Below the pieces are notes generated by a model. That model searched no databases. It was not told the origin of the DNA and saw only the letters and a program-made list of their open reading frames with translations. A program made the position numbers and the translations under genes. Below are positions 1 to 8,561 of a stretch of DNA of 64,000 nucleotides, one piece after another. The stretch comes from Microbacterium aurantiacum (GTDB lineage Bacteria; Actinomycetota; Actinomycetes; Actinomycetales; Microbacteriaceae): the NCBI RefSeq assembly GCF_002872075.1, contig NZ_PGGU01000014.1, positions 39,185-103,184 of the forward strand. Direction: 5' to 3'. The first letter of the stretch is position 1, and the number at the start of each line of letters is the position of its first letter.

Positions 1-468
1 GCTGCCGATCGGCGGCGCATCGCGATCCGCGGCGGCTCAGCCGGAGGCTGGACCGTGCTGTGCGCGCTCGTGCGGGGCGGAGCCTTCAGCGCCGGCATCA
101 GCCGCTACGGGATCGGCGATCTGCGCACGCTCGCCGAGGACACGCACGACTTCGAGAAGCACTACCTGGGCGGGCTGGTCGGCCCGCTGCCGGACGCCGA
201 AGAGGTCTACATCGACCGCTCACCGCTCACGCATGCCGACCGGATCGACGTGCCCGTGCTGCTGATGCAGGGCGCCGACGACCTCGTCGTGCCGCCGTCG
301 CAGTCCGAGGCGATCAGCGAGGCGCTGGCGTCGCGCGGCATCCCGCACGAGTACGCGCTCTACCCGGGCGAGGGGCACGGCTTCCGCAAGGCGGAGACCA
401 TCGTCGACTCGCTGGAACGGGAGCTGACGTTCCTCGGGCGGGTGTTCGGGTTCGAACCGCAACTCTGA
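1..468 (+). CDS. Prolyl oligopeptidase family (S9) serine peptidase, C-terminal part
   Basis: The reading frame is open from the first base, so the N-terminus lies outside the window. The 155 visible residues form the end of an alpha/beta-hydrolase peptidase domain. The nucleophile elbow G-G-S-A-G-G is at fragment residues 11-16 (Ser13). The acid is in GADDLVVP (residues 92-99) and the histidine in GEGHGF (His126). This order and spacing match the S9C acylaminoacyl-peptidase / dipeptidyl-peptidase-like family, which normally has an N-terminal beta-propeller. It probably cleaves short peptides in the cytoplasm; the substrate cannot be told from this part. It ends 34 bases before the stop of the convergent smpB. 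Confidence 0.85.
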   Translation, partial: AADRRRIAIRGGSAGGWTVLCALVRGGAFSAGISRYGIGDLRTLAEDTHDFEKHYLGGLVGPLPDAEEVYIDRSPLTHADRIDVPVLLMQGADDLVVPPSQSEAISEALASRGIPHEYALYPGEGHGFRKAETIVDSLERELTFLGRVFGFEPQL

Positions 469-480
469 GCTCGCCGGGTT

Positions 481-498
481 CGTGAGCCCGCCGAAGGG
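481..498. repeat. Degenerate copy of a dispersed palindromic repeat
   Basis: Sequence GTGAGCCCGCCGAAGGG lies between the convergent peptidase and smpB genes. It is a weaker version of the element at 21802-21819 (CTGAGCCCGTCGAAGGG); further relatives are at 23422-23443 and 38918-38937. Confidence 0.4.
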
Positions 499-501
499 CG
501 A

Positions 502-978
502 CTACTCGCCGACGCGGTTGCGGCTGCGCATCGCGCGCTCGGCCTCGCGGGTGTCCTGACGCTCGCGCAGGGTCTGCCGCTTGTCGTACTCGCGCTTTCC
601 CTTCGCGAGGGCGATCTCGACCTTCGCGCGCCCGTCGGCGAAGTACAGCTTCAACGGCACCAGCGTGTAGCCGCCCGCGGAGACCGCGTGGGAGAGCTTC
701 GCGATCTCCTCGCGGTGCAACAGGAGCTTGCGGATGCGCTTCGCCGAGTGGTTCGTCCAGTGCCCCTGCGAGTACTCCGGGATGTGCACGGAGTCGAGGA
801 ACACCTCGTTGCCCTTGATGAACGCGTACCCGTCGCTCAGGTTGGCGCGCCCCTGGCGCAGCGATTTCACTTCGGTGCCCGTGAGCACCATCCCCGCCTC
901 GTACGACTTCTCGATGTTGTAGTCGTGACGTGCGCGACGATTGGTCGCGACGACCTTCTCCCCGCGTTCCCTGGGCAT
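502..978 (-). CDS. smpB: SsrA-binding protein SmpB
   Basis: SmpB binds tmRNA and carries it to stalled ribosomes for trans-translation. The 158-residue product begins MPRERGEKVVATNRRARHDY. It has the family features EAGMVLTGTEVKSLR near residue 30, a central GHWTNHSAKRIRKLLLHREE and the basic C-terminal tail YDKRQTLRERQDTREAERAM, which enters the mRNA channel in known SmpB structures. The frame is open up to 1011, but the start at 978 is preceded by an AGGAGAG ribosome-binding site and fits the family N-terminus. It is the last gene of the leftward ftsE-ftsX-smpB block, 64 bases after ftsX. The tmRNA gene itself was not seen in the window. Confidence 0.97.
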   Translation of the reverse strand: MPRERGEKVVATNRRARHDYNIEKSYEAGMVLTGTEVKSLRQGRANLSDGYAFIKGNEVFLDSVHIPEYSQGHWTNHSAKRIRKLLLHREEIAKLSHAVSAGGYTLVPLKLYFADGRAKVEIALAKGKREYDKRQTLRERQDTREAERAMRSRNRVGE

Positions 979-1042
979 GATGCTCTCCTGATCCGTGTCG
1001 TGCGGGCGCACGACAGCCTTTCAGTCTACAACGACGATGGCC

Positions 1043-1957
1043 TCAGGTGCGCAGCCAGCGGCGAATGGCGAAGCCGGCCGACAGCGCGGCGAGCACGATG
1101 CCGATGCCGATGAGGACGGGTACGACGAGCACCGCGTCCTGCATGGTCACCCAGGTGGTGATGAAGGGCACCCGGCCACGCAGGTAGCCGTCGACGCCGA
1201 AGTGCACTCCGGCGACGACGGCGACGCTGGCCAGCGCCGAGCCGAGGAAGGCCGCGAAGACGCCCTCCAGCACGAACGGGGTCTGGATGAAGCGATTGGA
1301 TGCTCCGACCAGGCGCATGATCCCGATCTCCTTGCGCCGCGCGTAGGCGGAGAGCCGGATCGTCGTGGCGATCAGCAGGATCGCGGCGATCAGCATGAGC
1401 ACGGCGATGCCGACGGCGATGTAGGTCGCGACGGTGAGCGCGGAGAAGAGCGGTTCGAGGTACTGCAGCTGGTCGGCCACCTGTTCCACGCCGGCGACGC
1501 CGTTGAAGGCCTCGACGAGAACCTGCGACTGACTCGGATCCTTCAGCGTCACGAAGAAGCTCTCGGACATCTGGTCGGCGGTGAAGACGCTCGCCTTCTC
1601 CGCGCCGATCTGCTCGACGATGTTGGCGTAGGCCTCGTCCTTGGTCTCGAAGCGCACCTCGGCGATGAGCGGCGCGAGTGCGTCGCCCTCGATCTGGCTG
1701 CGGACGATCTGCACCTGCTCCTCGGTGGCGGAACCGTTGAGGCACGTCGGCGACTCGGACACACCGGAGCACATGTACACAGCGACCTGGGCGCGCTCGG
1801 TCCAGTAGCCGCGCATGGTGCCGATCTGCGCCTGCATGAGGATCGCGGCGCCGACGAACGTCAGCGAGACGAACGTGACGAGCACGACGGAGATCACCAT
1901 CGAGATGTTGCGACGGAGGCCGCCGAGGGCCTCCGTGAGGATCAGACCGAATCTCAT
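1043..1957 (-). CDS. ftsX: Cell division protein FtsX
   Basis: FtsX is the membrane subunit of the FtsEX complex. It activates peptidoglycan hydrolases at the division site through its extracellular loop. The 304-residue protein has a cytoplasmic start ([17 protein letters not shown]), a first membrane segment at about 20-42, a large extracellular domain at about 45-160, then three more segments (about 172-195, 222-250 and 270-295). Between them is the intracellular motif [15 protein letters not shown] common to FtsX-type permeases. Its start codon overlaps the ftsE stop by 4 bases, so the two are translationally coupled. In mycobacteria FtsX acts on RipC; no such hydrolase gene lies nearby here. 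Confidence 0.96.
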   Translation of the reverse strand: MRFGLILTEALGGLRRNISMVISVVLVTFVSLTFVGAAILMQAQIGTMRGYWTERAQVAVYMCSGVSESPTCLNGSATEEQVQIVRSQIEGDALAPLIAEVRFETKDEAYANIVEQIGAEKASVFTADQMSESFFVTLKDPSQSQVLVEAFNGVAGVEQVADQLQYLEPLFSALTVATYIAVGIAVLMLIAAILLIATTIRLSAYARRKEIGIMRLVGASNRFIQTPFVLEGVFAAFLGSALASVAVVAGVHFGVDGYLRGRVPFITTWVTMQDAVLVVPVLIGIGIVLAALSAGFAIRRWLRT

Positions 1958-3012
1958 GTGGTCGGACCCACTTCCTCGTCATCGTCGTCGGAGAGCCCGA
2001 GGCGGTCGGCGACGCCGAGTTCGGCGACGTCGACCTGCGGCAGCACGATCGGATGCGTGCGGGGTCCCACGGGGGCGGCCTGCGCGGCGGCGCTCTGTTC
2101 AGCCTGTACGTCGGACTGCGGTGCCTCCGACGGCTTCGCGGGCTCGGGAATGCGCTCGGGCACCGGGCCGGATGCCGCTGCGCGGCGTTGGGCGTTCAGC
2201 TCCTCGGCGAGGGCTGCGCGCACCACCGAGAGATCGGCGGTCTGGCGCTGCACCTCCTGCACGGCGGTGAGGGCTGCGACGGCTGCAGCACCACGCACTT
2301 CCTCCGGCACCAGGCGCGGGATGTTCGATGTGTCGCCGTAACCGCCGTGCACCTCGTCGCGCACCATCTCGCCGTCCCGCAGCTCGATCACGCGCCGCTG
2401 CATCTGGTCGACGAAGCCGGCCTCGTGCGTCGCCATCAGCACGGTCGTGCCCCCGGCGTTGATGCGCGCGAGCAGCTGCATGATGTCCACAGACGTGGCG
2501 GGGTCGAGGTTGCCGGTGGGCTCATCGGCCAGCAGCACCTGCGGGCGGTTCACGAGCGCTCGTGCGATGGCGACGCGCTGCTGCTCGCCGCCGGAGAGCT
2601 CATGCGGCATCCGCTTCTGCTTGCCGTCGAGACCGACGAGCGCGAGCGCCTCGGGCACCGCCTGCTGGATGAAGCCGCGCGAGGATCCGGTCACCTGGAG
2701 CGTGAAGGCGACGTTCTGGTACACGGTCTTGGACGGCAGCAGACGGAAGTCCTGGAACACCGCGCCGATGTGCCGGCGGAAGTACGGCACCTTGCGGTTC
2801 GCGAGCGAGCGCAGATCGCGCCCGAGCACGGCGACTCGGCCGGTTGACGGGATCTCTTCACGGAGGATCAACCTGAGGCAGGTCGACTTGCCGGACCCCG
2901 AGGCGCCGACGAGGAAGAGGAACTCTCCCCGCTGGACTTCGAACTCGACACCGGAGAGCGCGGGCCTGGCGGTCCCGCGATAGCGTTTCGTGACATTCTC
3001 GAACCGAATCAT
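1954..3012 (-). CDS. ftsE: Cell division ATP-binding protein FtsE with long C-terminal tail
   Basis: FtsE is the ATPase that drives FtsX. The ABC domain occupies residues 1 to about 225: Walker A GASGSGKS at 36-43, signature LSGGEQQR near 138-145, Walker B VLLADEP just after it, and a switch histidine in MATHEAG. The family is usually near 230 residues; this protein has 352. The extra 120-odd residues contain a possible helix ([19 protein letters not shown]), a Pro/Glu/Ala-rich linker and the acidic end [11 protein letters not shown] similar tail is known in some other actinobacterial FtsE proteins; its role is unknown to me. A TAGGCT box lies 9 nt before the ATG. Confidence 0.96.
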   Translation of the reverse strand: MIRFENVTKRYRGTARPALSGVEFEVQRGEFLFLVGASGSGKSTCLRLILREEIPSTGRVAVLGRDLRSLANRKVPYFRRHIGAVFQDFRLLPSKTVYQNVAFTLQVTGSSRGFIQQAVPEALALVGLDGKQKRMPHELSGGEQQRVAIARALVNRPQVLLADEPTGNLDPATSVDIMQLLARINAGGTTVLMATHEAGFVDQMQRRVIELRDGEMVRDEVHGGYGDTSNIPRLVPEEVRGAAAVAALTAVQEVQRQTADLSVVRAALAEELNAQRRAAASGPVPERIPEPAKPSEAPQSDVQAEQSAAAQAAPVGPRTHPIVLPQVDVAELGVADRLGLSDDDDEEVGPTT

Positions 3013-3021
3013 GGCGGTACG

Positions 3022-3027
3022 AGCCTA
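3022..3027 (-). promoter_or_regulatory. Predicted -10 box of ftsE
   Basis: TAGGCT on the minus strand lies 9 nt before the ftsE ATG (3012). Transcription would begin within a few bases of the start codon, giving an almost leaderless ftsE-ftsX-smpB transcript. No convincing -35 box. Confidence 0.55.
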
Positions 3028-3144
3028 AGCGCGCCTCTTCCGGTGATGGCGAGCGACACCCCGCGACGTCACCAGTCACTGCTATATATGAGGGAGCCGA
3101 TTCGCGCGTTCCGCGCCGGCGGACGATTTCGAGGGGGACCCCAA

Positions 3145-4194
3145 ATGACGACACCTGCAGGATGGTACGACGACGGCTCCGGGCGGCAGCGCTGGTGGGA
3201 CGGACAGCAGTGGACCGAGCACTTCGCTCCCGAGGTGGCGTCCGCGCCCGAAACGCCAGCGGAGGCGGTGGAGGATTCCCTCGATGACACCGTGATCCGC
3301 CCGTCGAGCGAGGCATCCTCTCCGGCGACGTCAGAGGCCGACGCGCAGTCCGCCGCGGCGTTCGCCGCACCCGGCGAGACCGCTGCGACCACCCCGATCA
3401 GCGACGGCGACCTCCCGCCGTATGCGCCGGAAGCCCCCTACTCCGGAACCGCCCCCGCCGCGGCCCCCGGTTACCAGACCGGTGCCCCCGACTACGCTGC
3501 TCCCGCCTACCCGGCGGCCGCGCCGTCGTACCCGGGCGCTGCTCCCTCCTACCCCGGTGCGGCGCCGACCGGTGCTGCCGGTGGGTATCCGGCGGCGGAT
3601 GAGGGGCCCAAGAAGCCCTCGGTTCTCGGGATCGTCGGATTGGGACTCGCCGTTCTCGGCACGATCCTCGTCTTCATCCCGGTGATCGGCGTGTTCGGCT
3701 TCGTGCTGCTGGGCGTCGGGTTCGTGCTCTCGATCGTGTCGCTGTTCCTCAAGGGCAAGAAGTGGCCGGGGATCGCCGGCCTCTCGCTCGCCGTCGTCGG
3801 CACGATCATCGGCATCGTGATGTCGTTCGTCTACCTGTTCGCCTTCGCCGAAGGCGTGCAGAGCGAGATGGACGATTTCCCGACCTCCATCCCGTCGGAG
3901 TCCGCGCCGCAGCCGGAGGAGACCGAGGGCACCACCGACGACACCTCGACCGGTCGACCGACCGTCGAGGAGGTCGAGGTCGGCCTCACCGAGATCCTCA
4001 GTACGCTCGGCCAGGCCGATCTCTACACGCCCGAGCAGGTCACGTGCCTCGGCGAGGCATTCGTCGCATCCGACATCGACGACGACACCCTGCGCGTCAT
4101 CGCGAGCGGCGAAGAGATGCTCAGCGATCCCGACGCGGCGACGGCCTTCACAGACGTGTTCACCGATTCGGGCGTGACCTGCCTGATGCAGTGA
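3145..4194 (+). CDS. DUF2510 membrane protein with proline-rich linker
   Basis: Function unknown. The 349-residue protein has a DUF2510 motif at residues 5-25 (AGWYDDGSGRQRWWDGQQW), a Pro/Ala/Tyr-rich linker with repeated SYPGAAP units up to about 150, and three closely spaced hydrophobic segments at about 163-225. It ends with an acidic, Thr-rich and probably extracellular domain containing two cysteines (VTCLGEAF and VTCLMQ). DUF2510 is typical of actinobacterial membrane proteins. The frame is open from 3043, but the ATG at 3145 has a GAGGGGGA ribosome-binding site and starts directly at the domain. A TATATA box at 3083-3088 could serve as promoter. The gene is divergent from ftsE and sits inside the usual prfB-ftsE block. 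Confidence 0.85.
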   Translation: MTTPAGWYDDGSGRQRWWDGQQWTEHFAPEVASAPETPAEAVEDSLDDTVIRPSSEASSPATSEADAQSAAAFAAPGETAATTPISDGDLPPYAPEAPYSGTAPAAAPGYQTGAPDYAAPAYPAAAPSYPGAAPSYPGAAPTGAAGGYPAADEGPKKPSVLGIVGLGLAVLGTILVFIPVIGVFGFVLLGVGFVLSIVSLFLKGKKWPGIAGLSLAVVGTIIGIVMSFVYLFAFAEGVQSEMDDFPTSIPSESAPQPEETEGTTDDTSTGRPTVEEVEVGLTEILSTLGQADLYTPEQVTCLGEAFVASDIDDDTLRVIASGEEMLSDPDAATAFTDVFTDSGVTCLMQ

Positions 4195-4210
4195 TCTCCG
4201 TCTGAATGGC

Positions 4211-4243
4211 GAAGGCCCGGGAGCGAATCGCTCCCGGGCCTTC
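4211..4243. terminator. Bidirectional terminator between the DUF2510 gene and prfB
   Basis: A perfect inverted repeat with 16-base arms (4211-4226 and 4228-4243, beginning GAAGGCCCGGGAGCGA) lies between two convergent stop codons. The arms end in AAGG/CCTT, giving short T-runs in both directions. Confidence 0.85.
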
Positions 4244-4258
4244 TGCACGAATCTGAGG

Positions 4259-5368
4259 TCAGTCCTCGACCTTGCGCTTGCGCCAGCGGATGCCGGCCGA
4301 GATGAAGCCGTCGAGGTCGCCGTCGAACACGGCGGCCGGGTTGCCGGATTCGTGGCCGGTGCGGAGGTCCTTGACGAGTTGCTGCCCGTAGAGGAAGTAG
4401 GAGCGCATCTGGTCGCCCCAGCTCGCCGTGATGTTTCCGGCGAGTTCCTTCTTCTTCGCTGCTTCGTCGGCCTTCTGCAGCAGCAGCAGGCGGGTCTGCA
4501 GCACGCGCATCGCCGCAGCACGGTTCTGGATCTGCGACTTCTCGTTCTGCATCGAGACGACGATGCCGGTCGGCAGGTGGGTCAGGCGCACGGCGGAGTC
4601 GGTGGTGTTGACCGACTGGCCGCCGGGACCCGAGGAGCGGAAGACGTCGACGCGGATGTCGCCCTCGGGGATCTCGACCGCGGTGGCCTCCTCCATGAGC
4701 GGGATGACCTCGACCGCGGCGAAGCTGGTCTGACGCTTGTCGGCGGAGCCGAACGGGCTGATACGGGCGAGGCGGTGGGTGCCGGCCTCGACCGAAAGCG
4801 TCCCGAACGCGTAGGGGGCGTCGATCTCGAACGTGGCCGACTTGATTCCGGCGCCCTCCGCGTAGGAGGTGTCCATGACCTTGACCGGGTACTTGTGCTG
4901 CTCCGCCCAGCGCAGGTACATGCGCATGAGCATCTCGGCGAAGTCGGTGGCGTCGTCGCCGCCGGCGCCGGAGCGGATCGTGATGATGGCGGCACGATCG
5001 TCGTACTCGCCGCCGAGCAGGGTCTGCACCTCGAGCTGGTTGATCAGCTCGGTGAGGGCGGTGAGCTCGGCGCGCGCCTCCTGCGCCGATTCCTCGTCGC
5101 CCATCTCGTTGGCGAGGCCGACGAGGACTTCGAGGTCGTCGAGTCGCCCGGCGATCCCCTCGATGCGGGCGAGCTCCGACTGGCGGTGACTCAGGGCGCT
5201 GGTCACCTTCTGGGCGCGCTCGGTGTCGTCCCAGAGGTCCGGAGCACCGGCTTCCTCGTTGAGACGGGCGATTTCAGTGCGGAGCGCTTCGACATCGACG
5301 ACCTCGCGAATATCACCGAAGGTGAGTCGCAGGGCCTGGATGTCGGCGGAGAGATCGAGTTCGAGCAT
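4259..5368 (-). CDS. prfB: Peptide chain release factor 2
   Basis: RF2 ends translation at UGA and UAA codons. The 369-residue protein has an N-terminal coiled domain, the [13 protein letters not shown] motif near 131-143, the stop-reading tripeptide Ser-Pro-Phe at 204-206 and the catalytic Gly-Gly-Gln at 249-251 in [16 protein letters not shown]. The frame is uninterrupted from ATG to TGA, so the +1 programmed frameshift that autoregulates RF2 in E. coli is absent. It is read toward a strong convergent terminator. A TAGGCT box lies 8 nt before the start codon. Confidence 0.97.
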   Translation of the reverse strand: MLELDLSADIQALRLTFGDIREVVDVEALRTEIARLNEEAGAPDLWDDTERAQKVTSALSHRQSELARIEGIAGRLDDLEVLVGLANEMGDEESAQEARAELTALTELINQLEVQTLLGGEYDDRAAIITIRSGAGGDDATDFAEMLMRMYLRWAEQHKYPVKVMDTSYAEGAGIKSATFEIDAPYAFGTLSVEAGTHRLARISPFGSADKRQTSFAAVEVIPLMEEATAVEIPEGDIRVDVFRSSGPGGQSVNTTDSAVRLTHLPTGIVVSMQNEKSQIQNRAAAMRVLQTRLLLLQKADEAAKKKELAGNITASWGDQMRSYFLYGQQLVKDLRTGHESGNPAAVFDGDLDGFISAGIRWRKRKVED

Positions 5369-5376
5369 GGCACTTC

Positions 5377-5382
5377 AGCCTA
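5377..5382 (-). promoter_or_regulatory. Predicted -10 box of prfB
   Basis: TAGGCT on the minus strand lies 8 nt upstream of the prfB ATG, implying a near-leaderless mRNA. Confidence 0.55.
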
Positions 5383-5442
5383 ACGTGCCGCGTGTTCGCG
5401 CGGGGACGGATCGGCTCGGGCAGCCCACCGCACCCGCGAGGG

Positions 5443-5448
5443 TAACGT
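5443..5448 (+). promoter_or_regulatory. Predicted -10 box of the MFS transporter gene
   Basis: TAACGT lies 7 nt before the GTG at 5456. The box covers the alternative upstream GTG at 5447, which argues against that earlier start. Confidence 0.5.
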
Positions 5449-5455
5449 GAAAGGC

Positions 5456-6742
5456 GTGAGCAGTGCATCGAGGGTCCTGAGAGAGTTCGGGCCGATGGTG
5501 TACCTGCCGACCATCCTCTTCTCGCTCGGCGAGGGCGCGGTGATCCCGCTGATCCCGGTGATCGCGGTCAACATGGGCGCCGACGTCGCGTTCGCCGCCC
5601 TCATCACCTCGGCACTGGTGATCGGTCAGCTCTGCGGCAATCTGCCTGCCGGCTGGGCGGTGGCGCGGATCGGCGAACGCATGACGATGGTGATCGCCGG
5701 AGTGATCGCGATCATCGCCGGGGCGGGGATGGTGTTCGCGCCGTCGCTCGGTGTGCTCGCCGCATCCGTGTTCCTGCTCGGGTTGTGCGCCTCTGCCTTC
5801 GGGCTCGCCAGGCACGCTTTCATGACCACCCGGGTGCCGCTCGCCGTGCGGGCGCGGGCGCTGTCGATGCTCGGCGGCAGTTTCCGTCTCGGCATGTTCA
5901 TCGGCCCCTTCATCGCGGCGGTCCTCCTGCAGCTCTTCGGGAGCGAGATCGCGGCGATCTGGTTCTTCCTCGCGTGCCTCGTCGTGATGGTGCTGCTCGT
6001 TCTGTTCGGGCCGGATCCGGAGAACGCGACACGTCCAGCGCGGCCCACGACGCCGCTTCATCTCGCGGAGGATTCGGGCGAAGCGGTGAGCGGCTCGATC
6101 CCGACGATCGAGCGCACCGGCATCTTCCGCACGATGTGGGAGCAGCGGGGCGTGCTCGGCCGACTGGGACTCGCTGCCGCGACGCTCTCGGCGGTGCGTT
6201 CGGCCCGCCAGGTGGTGCTGCCGTTGTGGGGTCTGTCGCTGGGACTGGATGCGTCGACGATCGCGCTGGTCGTCGGAGTCTCCGGCGCGATCGACTTCGC
6301 CTTGTTCTATGCGAGCGGTCAGGTGATGGACCGGTTCGGCAGGCTGTGGGCGGCGATGCCGGCGATGCTCGTGATGGGACTCGGCTTCCTCGCGCTGGCA
6401 TTCACGCACGACGGAGACTCTGCGGCGCTGTGGTTCGGGATGCTGGCCGCGGTGCTCGGTGTCGGCAACGGCCTCTCCAGCGGCATCCTGCTCACCCTCG
6501 GCGCCGACGTGGCACCGAAGCGGGAGCCGGCGGCATTCCTCGGGTCCTGGCGGACGCTGACGGATGCCGGTGGCGCGATCGCCCCGCTTCTGGTGTCCGG
6601 GATCACCGCGGTCGCATCCCTTTCGATCGCCGCTGGGGTCATGGGCGCGATCGGTCTCGTCGGCGCAGCCGGGTTCCTGCGGTGGATTCCGCGGTTCGTG
6701 CCGCGAGCGGAACGGACCGACCCGGAAGGGACAGCGGAGTGA
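5456..6742 (+). CDS. MFS transporter
   Basis: A major facilitator superfamily membrane carrier, probably a proton-driven drug or metabolite exporter; the substrate is unknown. The 428-residue product is hydrophobic throughout, with about 12 predicted membrane segments in two halves and a hydrophilic loop near 185-220. The loop 2-3 region AGWAVARIGERMTMVIAG and its counterpart GQVMDRFGRLWAAMPAM in the second half are typical MFS A-motif variants. The GTG at 5456 is chosen because it fits a leaderless start; 5447 would add three residues. The stop overlaps the Nudix start by four bases (GTGA), so the two genes are co-transcribed and coupled. Confidence 0.88.
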   Translation: MSSASRVLREFGPMVYLPTILFSLGEGAVIPLIPVIAVNMGADVAFAALITSALVIGQLCGNLPAGWAVARIGERMTMVIAGVIAIIAGAGMVFAPSLGVLAASVFLLGLCASAFGLARHAFMTTRVPLAVRARALSMLGGSFRLGMFIGPFIAAVLLQLFGSEIAAIWFFLACLVVMVLLVLFGPDPENATRPARPTTPLHLAEDSGEAVSGSIPTIERTGIFRTMWEQRGVLGRLGLAAATLSAVRSARQVVLPLWGLSLGLDASTIALVVGVSGAIDFALFYASGQVMDRFGRLWAAMPAMLVMGLGFLALAFTHDGDSAALWFGMLAAVLGVGNGLSSGILLTLGADVAPKREPAAFLGSWRTLTDAGGAIAPLLVSGITAVASLSIAAGVMGAIGLVGAAGFLRWIPRFVPRAERTDPEGTAE

Positions 6743-7302
6743 GCGACGTCCTGGCGGCCAGCATGTCGACCCTGGTCCGGGATTTCACGCCCCGTGATGC
6801 CGTCGAGCAGGCAGCCCAGGAAGACTTCGCGTCGTTCTTCGTGCACGGCGATTCGCCGATGTCGCGGACCTCCGGCCCCGACCACGCCACGGCGTCGTGC
6901 GTCGTGTTCGATCCGGCGCTGCGTCAAACGCTGCTCGTCTTCCACGGGAAGGGCCGGTTCTGGGTGCAGCCGGGCGGGCATCTCGAGGAGGGCGACGAAT
7001 CGATCGCAGCGGGGGCTCTGCGCGAACTCCACGAGGAGACCGGCATCCGGCTCGATGCGGTCGCCGACGCCTCCCTCGCCTATGACCTCGACCACCACTC
7101 CCTCTCATCGAGTTTCGGCCGCTGTGCCTCGCACCTCGATGTCGGGATCGCGGTGATCGTCGATCGGGATGCCGAGATCACCGTCAGCGACGAGTCGGAG
7201 GATGTGCGCTGGTGGCCGGTCGATGCCCTGCCGGTGGAACTCGCGGGCGGAGTGCAGCGCCGCATCCAGGCACTCCTGGCCCGGATGCACGACCGCGGCT
7301 GA
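6739..7302 (+). CDS. Nudix hydrolase
   Basis: A 187-residue protein predicted to hydrolyse a nucleoside diphosphate linked to another group, with Mg2+ or Mn2+. The Nudix box begins PGGHLEEGDESIAAGAL and continues RELHEETGI; the REUXEEXGU part is intact. Upstream of it is the usual beta-strand region ASCVVFDPALRQTLLVFHGKG. The GTG start at 6739 has a GGAAGGG ribosome-binding site 8 nt upstream and overlaps the MFS stop; an ATG at 6763 is a possible alternative. The substrate cannot be assigned. It ends 13 bases before the convergent Tad locus. Confidence 0.88.
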   Translation: MSDVLAASMSTLVRDFTPRDAVEQAAQEDFASFFVHGDSPMSRTSGPDHATASCVVFDPALRQTLLVFHGKGRFWVQPGGHLEEGDESIAAGALRELHEETGIRLDAVADASLAYDLDHHSLSSSFGRCASHLDVGIAVIVDRDAEITVSDESEDVRWWPVDALPVELAGGVQRRIQALLARMHDRG

Positions 7303-7315
7303 AACAGGTTGCGCC

Positions 7316-7735
7316 TCACTGCAGAGCGGTGCGGCTCGTCGCGCTGGCCTCCAGTTGCATGCCGCCGGGGACGAACGGTGAGAACAACGGCGGATACCAG
7401 TCTGCCGTGAGCGTGACGTGCGCCGAGACGCCATCCGGCGAGGTCGCTTCGACGAGGGTCGCATCGCCCGGGAGCGCGGTGAGGAGGGCGGCGGCCTGTT
7501 CGTGCACGCCTTCATCGCTCAGCTCCGCTGCGACGCTCTCCCCCGAGACGACGAGCGTGAAGCCGTCCGCTCCGGCGAGCGCCGCAGAATCGGCGAGGGC
7601 GTCCAGACGCTTCTGCGCGATGTACAGGTCGGTGGCGCACACGCAGACGAAGAGCACGGCAAGCGCCAGCAGCACGTAGCCGAGGGTGAGCAGCAGGATG
7701 CTGCCTTCGTCGTCATCGCGTGCACCGTCGATCAT
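7316..7735 (-). CDS. TadG-like / Rv3654c-like pilus assembly protein
   Basis: A 139-residue secreted or membrane-anchored protein with one N-terminal hydrophobic segment (residues 11-33) after the short charged leader MIDGARDDDEG. The next stretch, CATDLYIAQKRLDALADSAALAGADG, is the helix typical of TadG/Rv3654c-type proteins of actinobacterial Tad loci. There is no Glu at the fifth position after the leader glycine, so it is probably not processed like a pilin. It is the last gene of the leftward tad operon, with its start overlapping the preceding stop by 4 bases. Its role in the pilus is inferred only from position and resemblance. Confidence 0.75.
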   Translation of the reverse strand: MIDGARDDDEGSILLLTLGYVLLALAVLFVCVCATDLYIAQKRLDALADSAALAGADGFTLVVSGESVAAELSDEGVHEQAAALLTALPGDATLVEATSPDGVSAHVTLTADWYPPLFSPFVPGGMQLEASATSRTALQ

Positions 7736-8187
7736 CCCTCACCCCACAGTCGTGAGACCTTCTGCACTGCTGATGCCTCCAGGGGGACGGTGGCCATCCG
7801 GTCGAGCCCGAACAGCGGTGGGACGAGCGGCAGACTCGCCGAGGTCCTCACGGTGACGATCATCGTGGCTCCTGCCGACGGGCACGCAGCCCGAGCCGGG
7901 GTGCAGGATATCGATACCTGCACGGCATCCGCGTCGAGGCCGTATTCATCGATGACGCCGGCCAGGACCGCATCGCTGCGGGCCGCGGCAGTCTCGGCAT
8001 CCGGCGCCTGGGAGATCACGCGGGCCGTGTGCCGCGCTGCGGCCTCCGCCCCGAGCGTCTGCTCCTGGATCACGCCGAGGGCGAGCACGAGGTACACGAG
8101 CGGCACGAGCAGGATCACCCCGACGGTGATGAACTCGAGCGCGGCGGAACCGTCGTCATTCCTCACCCAGCGATTCCATCGGCGCAT
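7732..8187 (-). CDS. TadE-like pseudopilin
   Basis: A 151-residue minor pilin-like protein. Near the N-terminus it shows DDGSAALEFITVGV: a glycine followed by a Glu-Phe at positions 5-6, the class IVb prepilin / TadE cleavage pattern, then one hydrophobic helix. The rest has two cysteines (ISCTPARAACP) that could form an extracellular disulfide. The ATG at 8187 (MRRWNRWVRND) overlaps the preceding gene by 32 bases. A GTG at 8166 that overlaps by 11 bases and starts at VRNDDGS is about as likely. It lies between another TadE-like gene and the TadG-like gene. Confidence 0.8.
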   Translation of the reverse strand: MRRWNRWVRNDDGSAALEFITVGVILLVPLVYLVLALGVIQEQTLGAEAAARHTARVISQAPDAETAAARSDAVLAGVIDEYGLDADAVQVSISCTPARAACPSAGATMIVTVRTSASLPLVPPLFGLDRMATVPLEASAVQKVSRLWGEG

Positions 8188-8560
8188 GCGCCTCCACCTC
8201 CAGCCCGTACGGGATACCCAGAAGCCCGATGACCGGGAGGGTGGTGCGCACGCGGATCTCGACGACGGTGTGGCCGAACTCCTGGGTCGTGCCGACGGCG
8301 ACGTCACCGGCGTAATCGGCGCCGACGGCACGCGTGATCGCCAGACGCGTCCGATCGGCGCCCTCTTCGAGTCCGGTGTCGGCGAGAGCGGCGTGGTATG
8401 CGCCTTCGACGGCAGCATCGTGCACGACGTTTCGCACATAGACGGCGAGCGCGAGCTGCAGCACGGCGAGGGTGAGCACGGTGAGGAGCGTGCCGACGAG
8501 CACGAACTCCACCGGACTCGATCCGCGCTCGTCCGAGATCCCGCCCCGCACCGCCCGCAT
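8156..8560 (-). CDS. TadE-like pseudopilin
   Basis: A 134-residue TadE family protein. After a short leader (MRAVRGGISDERG) comes SSPVEFVLVGTLLTVLTLAV, with Glu5-Phe6 after the glycine as in processed TadE pseudopilins, followed by a single membrane helix. The globular remainder (VRNVVHDAAVEGAYHAAL onward) would lie outside the membrane. TadE proteins are needed for Flp/Tad pilus assembly in systems studied. The start is one base after the stop of the pilin-like gene. Confidence 0.82.
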   Translation of the reverse strand: MRAVRGGISDERGSSPVEFVLVGTLLTVLTLAVLQLALAVYVRNVVHDAAVEGAYHAALADTGLEEGADRTRLAITRAVGADYAGDVAVGTTQEFGHTVVEIRVRTTLPVIGLLGIPYGLEVEAHAPMESLGEE

Positions 8561-8561
8561 G

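Noticed and set aside
995..2341. 448-codon frame antisense to ftsX and ftsE
   Set aside because: His/Asp/Glu-rich composition without a recognisable domain; the opposite strand carries ftsE-ftsX.
5447..5455. Upstream GTG as start of the MFS gene
   Set aside because: The -10 box TAACGT covers this codon, so it would not be on the mRNA if the leaderless start at 5456 is right.
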